This document shows, piece by piece, positions 8,323-16,580 of a stretch of 64,000 nucleotides of DNA (position 1 is the stretch's first letter; the number at the start of each line of letters is the position of its first letter). The position numbers were made by a program, and so were the translations under genes. The notes under the pieces were generated by a model that saw nothing but the letters and a program-made list of their open reading frames with translations, had not been told where the DNA came from and did not search any database. Location: NCBI RefSeq assembly GCF_900107975.1, contig NZ_FNVF01000012.1, forward strand, positions 1-64,000, read 5' to 3'. This DNA is from Paenibacillus sp. UNC499MF (GTDB lineage Bacteria; Bacillota; Bacilli; Paenibacillales; NBRC-103111).

Positions 8323-9218
8323 AACCCGTTCACCGCTTTCTCTTCGAGATTGGTTTTCGTCAGGTAGATGATGAGCTGCTGCAGGGATACGGGAGCGATT
8401 TCAAGCCCCATATCTTTGGCCAGCAGCTTAGCCCGTGATTCCGAATCTCCCGTAACCGTGACGGAGAGCATTGACGCGAACGGTTCCCGGTGAATCACTT
8501 CTTTTCCTTTTACGAAAGATTCCACGCTCGCAGCCGGACCGACCACGGTATAAGCCATTCCGCGCAGTTCTTCCGTTTCCGCATCCAGGATCAGTTTGCC
8601 GCTGTCGATAACAAGCACATGCTCCAGCAGCCGGCTTACTTCGTCGATCAGATGGGTGGATAAAACAATCGTGCGCGGATACCGCGTATAATCTTCGATC
8701 AACCGGTCGTAGAATAGGCTCCGTGCCACGGCATCCAACCCCAAATAGGGCTCATCGAAAATAGTGAGCGGCGAACGGCTGGCAAGGCCGACAACGACCC
8801 CGACCGAGGAAAGCATGCCTCTGGAAAGCTTTCTGATATTCCGCTTCAGCGGCAGTCTGAAGTCCCGGATCAGCGATTCCGCGAAATCTCCGTCCCAATT
8901 CGGAAACACGGCTGCCGCTACTTTCAGCACATCCGCTACCCGGAAGTTATCGGGATATTTCTGGCTTTCTTTAATAAAGCAGATCCGTTTCATCACTTCG
9001 TAATTTTCATACGGGTGCTCCCCAAAAACCCGCACTTCCCCGCTCGTGGGAAACATTTGTGCGGTAACCATTTGCATCACCGTCGTTTTGCCCGCTCCGT
9101 TTCGGCCGAGCAGACCGTAAATTTTATCCGGCTCCAGAGAAAAACTGATCCCGTCGACCGCCGTAACCTCCTGGAACGTTTTCGTAAGCCGGTTGACCTG
9201 CACAACAGCTTCTTTCAT
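8319..9218 (-). CDS. ABC transporter ATP-binding protein
   Basis: A 299-residue ATPase with Walker A (GLLGRNGAGKTT), a signature loop LSRGMLSS that deviates from LSGGQ, Walker B (PLTIFDEPYLGLD) and the switch histidine (LSTHLIDEVSRL). It has a C-terminal regulatory extension after residue 215, as in exporters of the YtrB/CcmA type. It overlaps both the GntR regulator gene upstream and the permease gene downstream by 4 bases, so the three are translationally coupled. Export of a toxic compound or a role in envelope stress is inferred from the operon type only. Confidence 0.9.
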   Translation of the reverse strand: MKEAVVQVNRLTKTFQEVTAVDGISFSLEPDKIYGLLGRNGAGKTTVMQMVTAQMFPTSGEVRVFGEHPYENYEVMKRICFIKESQKYPDNFRVADVLKVAAAVFPNWDGDFAESLIRDFRLPLKRNIRKLSRGMLSSVGVVVGLASRSPLTIFDEPYLGLDAVARSLFYDRLIEDYTRYPRTIVLSTHLIDEVSRLLEHVLVIDSGKLILDAETEELRGMAYTVVGPAASVESFVKGKEVIHREPFASMLSVTVTGDSESRAKLLAKDMGLEIAPVSLQQLIIYLTKTNLEEKAVNGL

Positions 9219-9586
9219 TCGCTTCTGTCCCCTTTCCGGATCATTTCAACGAGCTGCTCGGTTGTGATGCCGAGTTTCTCCGCTTCCTGGACCATCGAGA
9301 CGACGAATTGCTCGTAAAATTGAGTTTTCCGCTTCTCCATCAGTCCTTGTCGTGCTCCTGCCGCAACAAACATCCCGATCCCCCGCTTCTTGTATAAAAT
9401 GCCTTGGTCCACCAGCAAGTTGACGCCTTTGGCCGCCGTTGCCGGATTAATCTGATAGAACGATGCGAATTGATTAGTCGAAGGAACCTGGGTTTCCTCT
9501 GGCAACCGCTGCTCAATGATGTCATCTTCGATTTTTTCCGCGATTTGCATAAATATAGGACGGCTGTCATCAATTCTGAACGACAC
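9215..9586 (-). CDS. GntR-family regulator, YtrA subfamily
   Basis: A short GntR regulator of about 123 residues, with the winged helix at the N-terminus (IDDSRPIFMQIAEKIEDDII, then TNQFASFYQINPATAAKGVNLL, then GIGMFVA) and only a short C-terminal helical dimerisation tail, as in the YtrA subfamily. The GTG at 9586 with GGTGAT upstream is preferred over an ATG 8 codons earlier because relatives begin at this point. As first gene of the operon with a 4-base overlap into the ATPase, it most likely represses its own operon. A 14-bp inverted repeat upstream (9614-9627) is a candidate operator. Confidence 0.85.
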   Translation of the reverse strand: MSFRIDDSRPIFMQIAEKIEDDIIEQRLPEETQVPSTNQFASFYQINPATAAKGVNLLVDQGILYKKRGIGMFVAAGARQGLMEKRKTQFYEQFVVSMVQEAEKLGITTEQLVEMIRKGDRSE

Positions 9587-9613
9587 TTTTATCACCACTC
9601 TCATGTTCAAACT

Positions 9614-9627
9614 TAACTGGTTAGTTA
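9614..9627. promoter_or_regulatory. Candidate operator of the GntR/ABC operon
   Basis: TAACT and AGTTA flank GGTT, about 30 bases upstream of the GTG start of the GntR gene. Position and symmetry suit autorepression; the pairing with this regulator is inference. Confidence 0.45.
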
Positions 9628-9651
9628 CTCATGTAATTAACCATACAAGAG

Positions 9652-9687
9652 AAAAGGCGTCTCGTCAATAGGCGCCTTTTCTTTTTC
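9652..9687 (+). terminator. Terminator-like hairpin beside dif-like site C
   Basis: AAAAGGCG and CGCCTTTT, 13 bases apart, are followed by CTTTTTC on the + strand. No + strand gene precedes it. It would stop transcription leaving the ABC module rightward. Confidence 0.55.
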
Positions 9688-9691
9688 ACGA

Positions 9692-9719
9692 TATAGACAT
9701 AATAATTATTATGTAAACT
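9692..9719 (+). other. dif-like recombination site C
   Basis: Left arm TATAGACATAA, spacer TAATTA, right arm TTATGTAAACT. The right arm is identical to the Bacillus subtilis XerD-side arm as I recall it. It is intergenic, between the ABC operon and the YebC-family gene. Confidence 0.6.
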
Positions 9720-9757
9720 ATAACGAAATATGATTTTCTTAATCTTTTACCGGGATG

Positions 9758-9781
9758 CAAAAAAGCCGCCCGAAGGCGGCC
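9758..9781 (-). terminator. Terminator of the YebC-family gene
   Basis: On the minus strand, GCCGCC, TTCG and GGCGGC are followed by six T, just after the stop codon at 9793. Confidence 0.85.
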
Positions 9782-9792
9782 TATAAAGTATA

Positions 9793-10509
9793 TTAGCCAA
9801 GGTCTACGTTATGGTAGACCTGCTGTACATCTTCCAAATCTTCCAGAACATCGATCAATTTTTCGAATTGGGCCTGTGCGTCTTCCGGCAGCTCCAGGTC
9901 GTTTTGCGCGAGCATCGTTAATTCCGCTACGGTAAACTCGGTGATTCCCGCGTTCTTGAAAGCCTCTTGCACCGCATGGAACTGATCGGATTCGGCATAG
10001 ACGATGACCGTATCTTCCTCCTCGATGATGTCGCGGACATCCAGGTCCGCTTCCATCAGAAGCTCCAGCACTTCTTCGGAAGACTTGCCCTGCACGCCGA
10101 ACACAGCCGTCGGATCGAACATGTAAGTAACCGAGCCGCTGACGCCCATGCTGCCTCCGTTTTTGTTGAAAGCGGAGCGTACTTCCGACGCTGTCCGGTT
10201 CACGTTGTTAGTCAGCGCATCGACAATGACCATGGAGCCGTTAGGCCCGAAACCTTCGTAACGAAGGGTGTCGTAGCTTTCTTCTCCTCCGCCTTTCGCC
10301 TTCTCGATCGCACGGTCGATAATCGCTTTCGGCACCATGTATGTTTTTGCCCGCTCCAGAACGACTTTCAGAGCACGGTTGGATTCCGGATCAGGCTCGC
10401 CCTGCTTGGCCGCCACGTAAATCTCACGGCCGAATTTCGCGTAAATCCGGCTTGTGCTTGCGTCTTTTGAAGCCTTTTTCTCTTTTATATTGTTCCATTT
10501 ACGGCCCAT
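9793..10509 (-). CDS. YebC/TACO1-family protein, YeeI-type
   Basis: A 238-residue member of the YebC family. The start [12 protein letters not shown], the [13 protein letters not shown] segment and the end [13 protein letters not shown] are those of the YeeI/YeeN branch rather than the MAGHSKW branch. The family was long annotated as transcription regulators. Recent work on bacterial and mitochondrial relatives points to a role in helping ribosomes through difficult sequences such as proline runs; I state this as family knowledge, not as something seen here. The start is placed at ATG 10509; an in-frame GTG four codons earlier is possible. It is a monocistronic unit with its own terminator. 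Confidence 0.9.
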   Translation of the reverse strand: MGRKWNNIKEKKASKDASTSRIYAKFGREIYVAAKQGEPDPESNRALKVVLERAKTYMVPKAIIDRAIEKAKGGGEESYDTLRYEGFGPNGSMVIVDALTNNVNRTASEVRSAFNKNGGSMGVSGSVTYMFDPTAVFGVQGKSSEEVLELLMEADLDVRDIIEEEDTVIVYAESDQFHAVQEAFKNAGITEFTVAELTMLAQNDLELPEDAQAQFEKLIDVLEDLEDVQQVYHNVDLG

Positions 10510-10689
10510 TAATGATCCCACTCACTTTCAGAAAGGTATTTACCGAGGATGGCAGCGGTAGAAGCTCGTCTTCTGCCCTAGTAAGTGCTGCCTCTATTAT
10601 AACGTGTATATTATATATCTAATGTGACCTCTTGAACAAGTTCGAATACGTGCAGAATCGCCTGCCGCCCGCTTCTCCTCCCCTCCACA

Positions 10690-10718
10690 ACAAAAAAACC
10701 CGCCGTAATCGCGGGTTT
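10690..10718 (-). terminator. Terminator of the cardiolipin synthase gene
   Basis: On the minus strand, AACCCGC and GCGGGTT around a 7-base loop are followed by a T-run directly after the cls stop codon. Confidence 0.85.
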
Positions 10719-10729
10719 TGTCGCTTATC

Positions 10730-12175
10730 CTATAGAATCGGAGAAACCAGACGGGCTACCGACTCCTTCATACGGTCCAGGAGAGACCGGGCTTTGTACA
10801 TATCGGGCGCAAACTGCGAGCAGTATAGCATGTCCTCTTCGAAAATAAGCCGCTGCCGCGTAGCCGTCCGGGTATCAAACAGAAAAGCATTCACTTCAAA
10901 ATTCAGCTTAAAGCTGCGCATATCGAGATTGGCCGTCCCGACCGAAGCGACTTTGCCGTCGATAACGATCGTTTTCGCATGGAGAAAACCTTTCTCATAC
11001 AGGTACCCTTTCACGCCCAGCTCAAGCAGTTCTCCCAGGTACGATTTGGTGGCCCAGTAAACCATTTTGTGATCGGGAATCGACGGGATCATGATCCGGA
11101 TATCCACGCCCGACAGCGCGGCCATTTTCAAAGCGGTCAAAAGGCTCTCGTCCGGCACGAAATACGGGGTTTGGATAAAAATGCTCTCTTTGGCCGCATA
11201 AATCATTTTGAGATACCCGTTGCGGATTTGTTCCAGCTCATTATCGGGGCCGCTTGACACGATCTGGATGCCGACCGATCCCTGATGCTTGATCAAAGGA
11301 TAGTAGCGCGATATCGCCTTCAGATAGTGAGAGGACGCCAGATTCCAGTCCATAAAGAACTGAGCCTGCATTTGCAGAACGGCGCTGCCCGTGACCTTCA
11401 GATGGGTATCGCGCCAATCGCCGAACCGCTTGTTGATGCCGAGATATTCGTCGCCGATATTAAATCCTCCGATATATCCGGTCTGGCCGTCTATGATCGC
11501 AAGCTTCCGGTGATTCCGGTAATTGACACGGAAATTCAGGTACGGAATACGGGACGGAAAGAAAATCGCCACTTCTCCGCCCGCATCCAGCAGCGGCTTG
11601 TAAAACTGACGGGGAAGCCACGAGCTGCCGATATCGTCGAAAAGAAAGCGGACCTCGACGCCTTCCTTCGCTTTCTCCGCAAGCGCCTCGATTATTCTGC
11701 GCCCGAGCCGGTCGTCTTTGACGATGTAATACATCAGGTGAACGTGGCTCTGCGCGTCTTTAATCGATGCCAGCAGAGAGGCGAATTTGTCATTGCCGTC
11801 CGTAAAAATCTCGACCTCGTTGTCCTGGGTATAAACCGCGGAGCTGCTGGTCAAGTTCATATAAATGAGATCCTGATAATCGGCCATGACCGGATCCTTG
11901 TATCTCACCTGGCTTTCACGGAAACCTCTGCGCTGGGATTCGATCAGATTGTCGATATCTTTCTGATTAAACTCCTTCAGCTTGTAAATTTTGCGCCGGC
12001 TCATGTTCTGTCCGAAGATCAAGTAAAGAATGAATCCTATCCCCGGCAAAAATATCAGAACCATTACCCAGGCCCATGTAACGCTGGCGTTCCTCTTCTC
12101 CATAAACACGACAGCCAGAGCAAACAGAAAGTTCAATAGAGGAACAAAAGAATAAAGCTTCATCAGGATGTCCAA
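10730..12175 (-). CDS. cls: Cardiolipin synthase
   Basis: A 481-residue membrane enzyme that condenses two phosphatidylglycerol molecules into cardiolipin and glycerol. The N-terminus has two membrane segments (FVPLLNFLFALAVVF and TWAWVMVLIFLPGIGFILYL). Two phospholipase D motifs follow in the normal order: HRKLAIIDGQTGYIGGFN and HAKTIVIDGKVASVGTANLD, each with the H, K and D of the HKD signature. The length is normal for bacterial Cls (about 480-490). The first membrane segment begins directly after the start. It is a single-gene unit with a terminator. Nothing unusual is seen. Confidence 0.95.
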   Translation of the reverse strand: MDILMKLYSFVPLLNFLFALAVVFMEKRNASVTWAWVMVLIFLPGIGFILYLIFGQNMSRRKIYKLKEFNQKDIDNLIESQRRGFRESQVRYKDPVMADYQDLIYMNLTSSSAVYTQDNEVEIFTDGNDKFASLLASIKDAQSHVHLMYYIVKDDRLGRRIIEALAEKAKEGVEVRFLFDDIGSSWLPRQFYKPLLDAGGEVAIFFPSRIPYLNFRVNYRNHRKLAIIDGQTGYIGGFNIGDEYLGINKRFGDWRDTHLKVTGSAVLQMQAQFFMDWNLASSHYLKAISRYYPLIKHQGSVGIQIVSSGPDNELEQIRNGYLKMIYAAKESIFIQTPYFVPDESLLTALKMAALSGVDIRIMIPSIPDHKMVYWATKSYLGELLELGVKGYLYEKGFLHAKTIVIDGKVASVGTANLDMRSFKLNFEVNAFLFDTRTATRQRLIFEEDMLYCSQFAPDMYKARSLLDRMKESVARLVSPIL

Positions 12176-12314
12176 AGATGCGTACCTCCATTTAACTAAG
12201 GGATCCGGAAATAGTTTGGTTGCCGGTCCCTTTCATGATCATACATCATTTTGGATGAAATCGAAAAGTTTATCCCGGTTTCTTTTCGAATAAATTGTCG
12301 TATACGGGGAATTC

Positions 12315-12345
12315 TTGACGTTCGCACCTGCAAACATGCTAAAAT
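12315..12345 (+). promoter_or_regulatory. Candidate sigma-A promoter of the small coiled-coil gene
   Basis: TTGACG at 12315-12320 and an extended -10 (TGCTAAAAT, with TAAAAT at 12340-12345), 19 bases apart, precede the start at 12390. Confidence 0.5.
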
Positions 12346-12389
12346 AACATGTCGAAAGGCACAATTTTTAAGGAAAGGTGCGATCCGTC

Positions 12390-12575
12390 ATGCGAACAGA
12401 AGATCAAGTCCAAAGAAAGTTAACGGAATTAAATAAACAGAAGCAATCGGTGCAGGAGCGCCTGAACAGCGATCCGGACAACGATTTCCTGAAAGCGCAG
12501 CTGGAAAAACTCGAAGATACGACGCTTATGCTGGAATGGGTGCTCAATGCGCCTTCAGGCAGCTACCATAGTTAA
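12390..12575 (+). CDS. Small charged helical protein of unknown function
   Basis: A 61-residue protein that is almost entirely charged and helical (EDQVQRKLTELNKQKQSVQE, then DFLKAQLEKLEDTTLMLEWV), so a short coiled coil is likely. It has no signal or membrane segment. The ATG at 12390 lies downstream of AGGAAAGGTG; an in-frame GTG at 12378 overlaps that ribosome binding site and is less likely. It has a promoter and a terminator of its own, which supports a real gene. I do not recognise a named family. Confidence 0.7.
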   Translation: MRTEDQVQRKLTELNKQKQSVQERLNSDPDNDFLKAQLEKLEDTTLMLEWVLNAPSGSYHS

Positions 12576-12585
12576 TCTCATTAAC

Positions 12586-12623
12586 TAAAAAAAGAACGGG
12601 CGCATGTTACGCCTGTTCTTTTT
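12586..12623. terminator. Bidirectional terminator
   Basis: AAGAACGGGCG and CGCCTGTTCTT around a 7-base loop, with A-run left and T-run right. It serves the small helical gene (+) and the convergent DJ-1-type gene (-). Confidence 0.85.
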
Positions 12624-12662
12624 GCTGCCGCGCCCCATGAATGCGCCAGATTCTCTTTTGGC

Positions 12663-13295
12663 TTACCTGTTTACTGAATTCATCAATTGGAAGAAGTATT
12701 CAGGTTTGTGGGTCTTGTTTAAGTTATACCAGGAATGCAGGGTATCCGGTGCAAATACGTCTAACTTTTTCAGTACTTCCATCGTAAATTCCAGAGGAGC
12801 TACTCCTGATGCGGTAACCAGATTCTCATCCGATGCTACAGGTCCCGTCTCATAAAATTTTTCTCCTTTGTAATGAGGACAAACCATTTTAAGATAGTCC
12901 AAATCATTGCTTGTATGCGTTCTGGAATCCAGATAACCGGCGTTTGCCAACCCCTCGGTTGCGCCGCAAATTGCTGCGACAGTCGTGCCAAGCTTTAAAG
13001 CTTCGCCGGTTTTTTTCAAGATAGGTTGATGAATACCTTCTCCCCAAGTGTTCCCTCCAGGCAGAACTAAAACATCTTTAGCCTGAACCGCACACTCATC
13101 AATAGAAAGATCCGGTACTATGCTCAGTCCTCCCATCGTAGTCTTCCTTTCTTTGGTGACACCTACCGTAACTACGTTTAGAGGCGCTACATCTTTTTTG
13201 AAATATCTTCCCGTGTTTAGTTCGGCAATCAAATATCCGTATTCCCAGTCTGACATTGTATCAAACACATAAAGATAAACATTTCGGGTTTGCAT
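12663..13295 (-). CDS. DJ-1/PfpI-family protein (YdeA-like)
   Basis: A 210-residue protein of the class I glutamine amidotransferase-like fold. The nucleophile-elbow cysteine lies in AAICGATEGLANAGYL, preceded by the oxyanion stretch VLVLPGGNTWGEG. The family covers proteases/deglycases, isonitrile hydratases and amidotransferase-like proteins, so the exact activity cannot be assigned; closeness to YdeA of Bacillus is an impression. GGAGTG precedes the ATG. It stands alone and shares a bidirectional terminator with the small gene to the left. Confidence 0.85.
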   Translation of the reverse strand: MQTRNVYLYVFDTMSDWEYGYLIAELNTGRYFKKDVAPLNVVTVGVTKERKTTMGGLSIVPDLSIDECAVQAKDVLVLPGGNTWGEGIHQPILKKTGEALKLGTTVAAICGATEGLANAGYLDSRTHTSNDLDYLKMVCPHYKGEKFYETGPVASDENLVTASGVAPLEFTMEVLKKLDVFAPDTLHSWYNLNKTHKPEYFFQLMNSVNR

Positions 13296-13427
13296 CCGTC
13301 AACACTCCAATCACAATTGATATAGCCTATTATAAAATCACTTCCCTGACAGATAAGGTCAGTGAAGCAATCTCTTTTTCCCCAAGAACGGATCTTTTTT
13401 TAACTTTGACAACAACTTTATTCCATA

Positions 13428-13453
13428 AGAAAAAGCCGCAGCAAGCGCGGCTA
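13428..13453 (-). terminator. Terminator downstream of the small ORF at 13481
   Basis: On the minus strand, AGCCGC, a 7-base loop and GCGGCT are followed by TTTTTC. Confidence 0.75.
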
Positions 13454-13480
13454 TTGATCAGGTACAATCATCATGACCTG

Positions 13481-13768
13481 TTACTCAATCACTACGGTGA
13501 TGGTATCCTTCTCACCGGAACGGACGTCAACGATTTGCCCGTCGAGCTCATTCTCGATTGCATCGATCAGCAGATCGATATCGATATCCTTCACATATTT
13601 CGCAGCCTGCGGAATATTGGACGAAATGCTGTGCCCCGCTCCGAGTACAACCTTCACAAAAAAAAGCTCCCGGAATATCCCGGAAGCCGCTAATCCTTCA
13701 ATGCTTTGTTGCCGTCTGTAATTTATGATGGACATGCGAAGAGCAAGGTGTATTCTTGAAGGTGTCAC
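13481..13768 (-). CDS. Short hypothetical ORF containing an internal terminator-like hairpin
   Basis: An open frame of 95 codons whose GTG start overlaps the TGA of the upstream gene (GTGA), so translation could be coupled. No family is recognised. A strong hairpin with a run of eight T on the coding strand lies inside it (13658-13687). The second half, from a GTG at 13657, reads MKVVLGAGHSI to DTITVVIE (58 residues, acidic) and has a GGGAG within the hairpin at a proper distance. Two readings are open: a 95-residue protein, or a short operon tail ending at the hairpin followed by an independent 58-residue protein. A normal terminator follows the stop. Confidence 0.5.
   Translation of the reverse strand: MTPSRIHLALRMSIINYRRQQSIEGLAASGIFRELFFVKVVLGAGHSISSNIPQAAKYVKDIDIDLLIDAIENELDGQIVDVRSGEKDTITVVIE
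13658..13687 (-). terminator. Terminator-like hairpin inside an ORF
   Basis: On the minus strand, GCTTCCGG, GATATT and CCGGGAGC (one G-U pair) are followed by eight T. The 3' arm contains GGGAG, which could act as the ribosome binding site of the GTG at 13657, so folding could also control translation. Confidence 0.6.
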
Positions 13769-14322
13769 ATAAAAATCTCTTTTCTTAATTTCCTGCGCGA
13801 ATGCCGCAAAATCAGCTCCGCATCAAACAGCTCGTGAACCAGAAAACAAACGGAGCCGCTGCACGTAAGCTGATACTCTTTTACGGGAAAAAGATCCGCT
13901 TTGAGCTTAACCGGGTGGAAATAAATCTCGGCGCTCCGGTCGTTCTCGTAGCCTGCGTACAAAATTTCCCGCTTCGCTTCCAGACTGTCGATCAGCTTCT
14001 CCAAATGAAGCTCCTCATGATTCATCCCGTCAAGCGTGCCTTCCGGCAGCCCTTCAAGATGAGCGTAAATCGCCTTGTGAACAATGGTCTCTTCCCTGTA
14101 TCGATATGAACTGACTCTGCGCAGCAGCGGGCTTGTCTGTCCGAAGACGGCGCGAGGTCTTTTATGTAAGCTTTTAGCCGGGATTAGTACCTGTTCGACG
14201 ACTTCCTCTCTCAGCTCTTCCTGGAGGATGATTTCCAGCATCTTAATGGATGAGCCTTCCGAATGCATAAGCAGATCAAACAAATAACGCTCGTTGCCCC
14301 ATATCGACCACTCTTTCTCCAC
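13765..14322 (-). CDS. Hypothetical cytoplasmic protein
   Basis: A 185-residue protein that I do not recognise. It begins at a GTG with AAGGAGG 9 bases upstream. It is rich in charged helices (EIILQEELREEVVEQVLIPA, HEELHLEKLIDSLEAKREI) with a few aromatic strands near the end (EYQLTCSGSVCFLVHELFDA) and a very basic tail (RHSRRKLRKEIFM). No signal peptide or membrane segment is visible. The GTGA overlap with the next short ORF suggests they are translated together. The long gap to the PASTA pseudokinase gene upstream contains a terminator, so it has its own promoter. Confidence 0.7.
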   Translation of the reverse strand: MEKEWSIWGNERYLFDLLMHSEGSSIKMLEIILQEELREEVVEQVLIPAKSLHKRPRAVFGQTSPLLRRVSSYRYREETIVHKAIYAHLEGLPEGTLDGMNHEELHLEKLIDSLEAKREILYAGYENDRSAEIYFHPVKLKADLFPVKEYQLTCSGSVCFLVHELFDAELILRHSRRKLRKEIFM

Positions 14323-14448
14323 TCGCCCCCGTCCTCCTTTTTAACAATTCGGTCTCCCTGAATTATGGTAAACGATTTCCAGTCTTTCAGCTAGGTTATC
14401 AAATGTCTTGTGGAGGGATAAATTTGCAGAGAATCCGCGATATCCGTA

Positions 14449-14485
14449 AAAAAAGAGCCGTTCACCCGAAGGTGTAGGCTCTTTG
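14449..14485 (-). terminator. Terminator of the PASTA pseudokinase gene
   Basis: On the minus strand, AAAGAGCC and GGCTCTTT are separated by 17 bases that can pair further (CACC/GGTG) and are followed by a run of T. Confidence 0.85.
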
Positions 14486-14511
14486 GCTGATTCAAGGCTA
14501 GCGGCGGCCGG

Positions 14512-15843
14512 TTATTGTCCTTTGCTGATATAGAACGTAACGCGGTCGCCTTTATTGGCCGGCTGATTAGGCGGGGGATCCTGCCGGAATACGGTGCCAC
14601 TTTCGGCAGGATTCGGTTCGATGAAGAACGAATACCGCATTCCGGCCGCTTTCACCGCCTGCTCCGCGGCCTCCTGGGTCATTCCGATCAGGTTCGGAAT
14701 CTGGCCCGGCACCGCATCCGTTGGCGGCGTGGGCGTCGGTGTAGGCTCCGGAGTCGCCGTGTTAACCGCCGGCGTAGGCGTAGGCGCCGGCGTGGCAGTC
14801 GCCGTATTGCCTGCCGTGCCGCCGCTGCCGCTGCCGGGACCTTTGCTGGGTCCTCCCGGCAGCAGCATATACATGAACACGGCGATGCCGAGCAGGACTA
14901 CGGCCGCGGTCCCCAAGGTCCAGATGGTCCGTCTGAGCGGCATCTTCTCCCGGGTATCGGCTTCTTCCGCTTCCGGCTCCTTTGCCCTTGGAGGCTTCTC
15001 CGTGCGCCGCACCCGTTCCGGCGCAGGCTCTTCCTCCTGCTGGTACTGGATGCGCGGCGGAGCGGACTCCCGTACAGGCTCTCGCACAGGTTCCCGAACC
15101 GGCTCAACCGGAGGGGCCGGCGGTATGAACGCTTTGGGCGGGGCCTCCGCCGGTTTCTCCAGGGCGATGATTTCCCGCAGGCTGAATATAAAAGAAGACA
15201 GCGAAACTTCTTCACGGAAAACACGCCGCGACAAAGCAAGCAGCGCTTCTTTCTGTCCGTTCGTCAGGCCGGTCAAGTTCGGCACTACATTCTCCTGGTA
15301 CTGGTCGAACGTCGCCGGACCTTGTTTCGAGTGTGTGCTGATCTGATAGAGCAGCGTACACAAACCGAGCGAGCCGCGCGAAACCAGTTTGCCGGGAGAC
15401 CAGTAATTCATCACCTTCAGGCGGTTATCCTCCGTCAGCCACATATTCTCGGCCGTAACCGAGAAGCCGGAGATTCCCTCTTCCATCGCTTCCTGCATGC
15501 CTTTGCCCAAATCGAAAACAGCGGAGACAATTTCTGTGCCCCGCATGCGGTGGCGTCCCAGCTGTGCGGGAAGCGGTGTTCCTTTCTGTGCGGTCAATAC
15601 CGTGTATACGTGATTTTCGGCAAGTCCCGCATTTAAAATATGAAAAAAACGTTCGTCCGAAAACTGTGCGGCCTGACCGAGCACACGCAAGTAATCGGAT
15701 GATGAAGCGTCCCCTGATTTTTCTACCATGAGCAGAAATACATCCCGGTGCAAAGACAGGTCTTTCCCTGCATACATGACGCCATCCGCCAAAGGATGAA
15801 TCGGTTCGGTCAATACGTACCGCTCTCCAATGCGCTGTTCCAT
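14512..15843 (-). CDS. Membrane-anchored PASTA-domain pseudokinase
   Basis: A 443-residue protein built like the Ser/Thr kinase PrkC: a cytoplasmic kinase-like domain (about 1-240), a Pro/Glu/Arg-rich linker with the repeat PVRE, one membrane helix (about 309-327), an extracellular Thr/Pro stalk and one PASTA domain (about 379-443, from PGQIPNLIGMTQEAAEQAVK). The kinase fold looks dead: the catalytic-loop HRD is replaced by FSVTAENMW, the DFG position reads MNYW and no glycine-rich loop is visible. PrkC-type receptors bind peptidoglycan fragments through PASTA repeats and have three or more; this one has one. I infer a cell-wall sensor or scaffold without phosphotransfer. The start ATG 15843 has GGGAGG 9 bases upstream. 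Confidence 0.85.
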   Translation of the reverse strand: MEQRIGERYVLTEPIHPLADGVMYAGKDLSLHRDVFLLMVEKSGDASSSDYLRVLGQAAQFSDERFFHILNAGLAENHVYTVLTAQKGTPLPAQLGRHRMRGTEIVSAVFDLGKGMQEAMEEGISGFSVTAENMWLTEDNRLKVMNYWSPGKLVSRGSLGLCTLLYQISTHSKQGPATFDQYQENVVPNLTGLTNGQKEALLALSRRVFREEVSLSSFIFSLREIIALEKPAEAPPKAFIPPAPPVEPVREPVREPVRESAPPRIQYQQEEEPAPERVRRTEKPPRAKEPEAEEADTREKMPLRRTIWTLGTAAVVLLGIAVFMYMLLPGGPSKGPGSGSGGTAGNTATATPAPTPTPAVNTATPEPTPTPTPPTDAVPGQIPNLIGMTQEAAEQAVKAAGMRYSFFIEPNPAESGTVFRQDPPPNQPANKGDRVTFYISKGQ

Positions 15844-16100
15844 TTTAACAGTCCTCCCGTCCGTGCGATCCTCTACGATATCCAATCGTTCTCTTTCTAT
15901 AGTATACCATTCGGAGCTTATTCATGTTTTGTGCGCGAAAACAAGCGTCTCTCGTGTCATTATGAAGGAAAACGGAGAAAATAGCAAAAATCCTTCCCGC
16001 TTCTTCCAGTTTTGAAAAAATGTTTTATAATGGGGAAAGGCCTTTCCGGAAAAGGCTGGAAACTAGACAGAGAGAATCGTAAAGGAAAGGGTGATGAGAA

Positions 16101-16580
16101 ATGAACAGACCGCTGACCCGCCGTCTGGACCGGCGATATGTGACCGTATCTCAAATCACGGCGCTGCTGACTAACGGCATTTTGCTGCTGGCTTCGCTAG
16201 CTTATCTGGCGGCAGCGCAGAGCCGTGACTGGTCCATGCTGCCCGGCTGGATTGCGGCAGCCGCTTTCGCCGTATCGCTTGTATTGTTCACTTTCGTAAT
16301 TCCGCAGGCGAGATACCGGCTCTATGCGTTCGAAGTAACCGAAGAAGAACTGGAAATCCGCAGCGGTTGGATCTGGATTACGAATGTTCTGGTGCCGATG
16401 GTACGTGTCCAGCATGTCGAGCTTGAGCGTGGACCGCTTCAGAGGCAATACGGGATCGCCGAACTGAAAATCGTGACAGCCGCAACGACCCACCGGATCA
16501 GGGGCCTCAGCGAAGACGATGCGGAAGCGTTAAAACATCGGCTAGGCGTGCTCGCAAGGGCGGTGGACGCAGATGAATGA
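16101..16580 (+). CDS. PH-domain membrane protein, YdbS-like
   Basis: A 159-residue bacterial PH-domain (DUF304) membrane protein. Two hydrophobic segments (ALLTNGILLLASLAYLAAA and WIAAAAFAVSLVLFTFV) precede a PH-like unit with the family string LEIRSGWIWITNVLVPMVRVQHVELERGPLQRQYG (residues about 85-120). YdbS and YdbT occur as a pair in Bacillales and contribute to resistance against some class II bacteriocins; that is family knowledge. AAAGGGTGATG lies before the ATG. It overlaps the YdbT-like gene by 8 bases. Confidence 0.88.
   Translation: MNRPLTRRLDRRYVTVSQITALLTNGILLLASLAYLAAAQSRDWSMLPGWIAAAAFAVSLVLFTFVIPQARYRLYAFEVTEEELEIRSGWIWITNVLVPMVRVQHVELERGPLQRQYGIAELKIVTAATTHRIRGLSEDDAEALKHRLGVLARAVDADE

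Noticed and set aside
10595-10622. Possible sixth dif-like site upstream of the YebC-family gene
   Set aside because: Only the AT-rich character and a TTATAA match; the right arm lacks TTATGTAA.
14158-14170. TTATGTAA within the hypothetical gene at 13765-14322
   Set aside because: It is within coding sequence and has no left arm or 6-bp centre in the right place.
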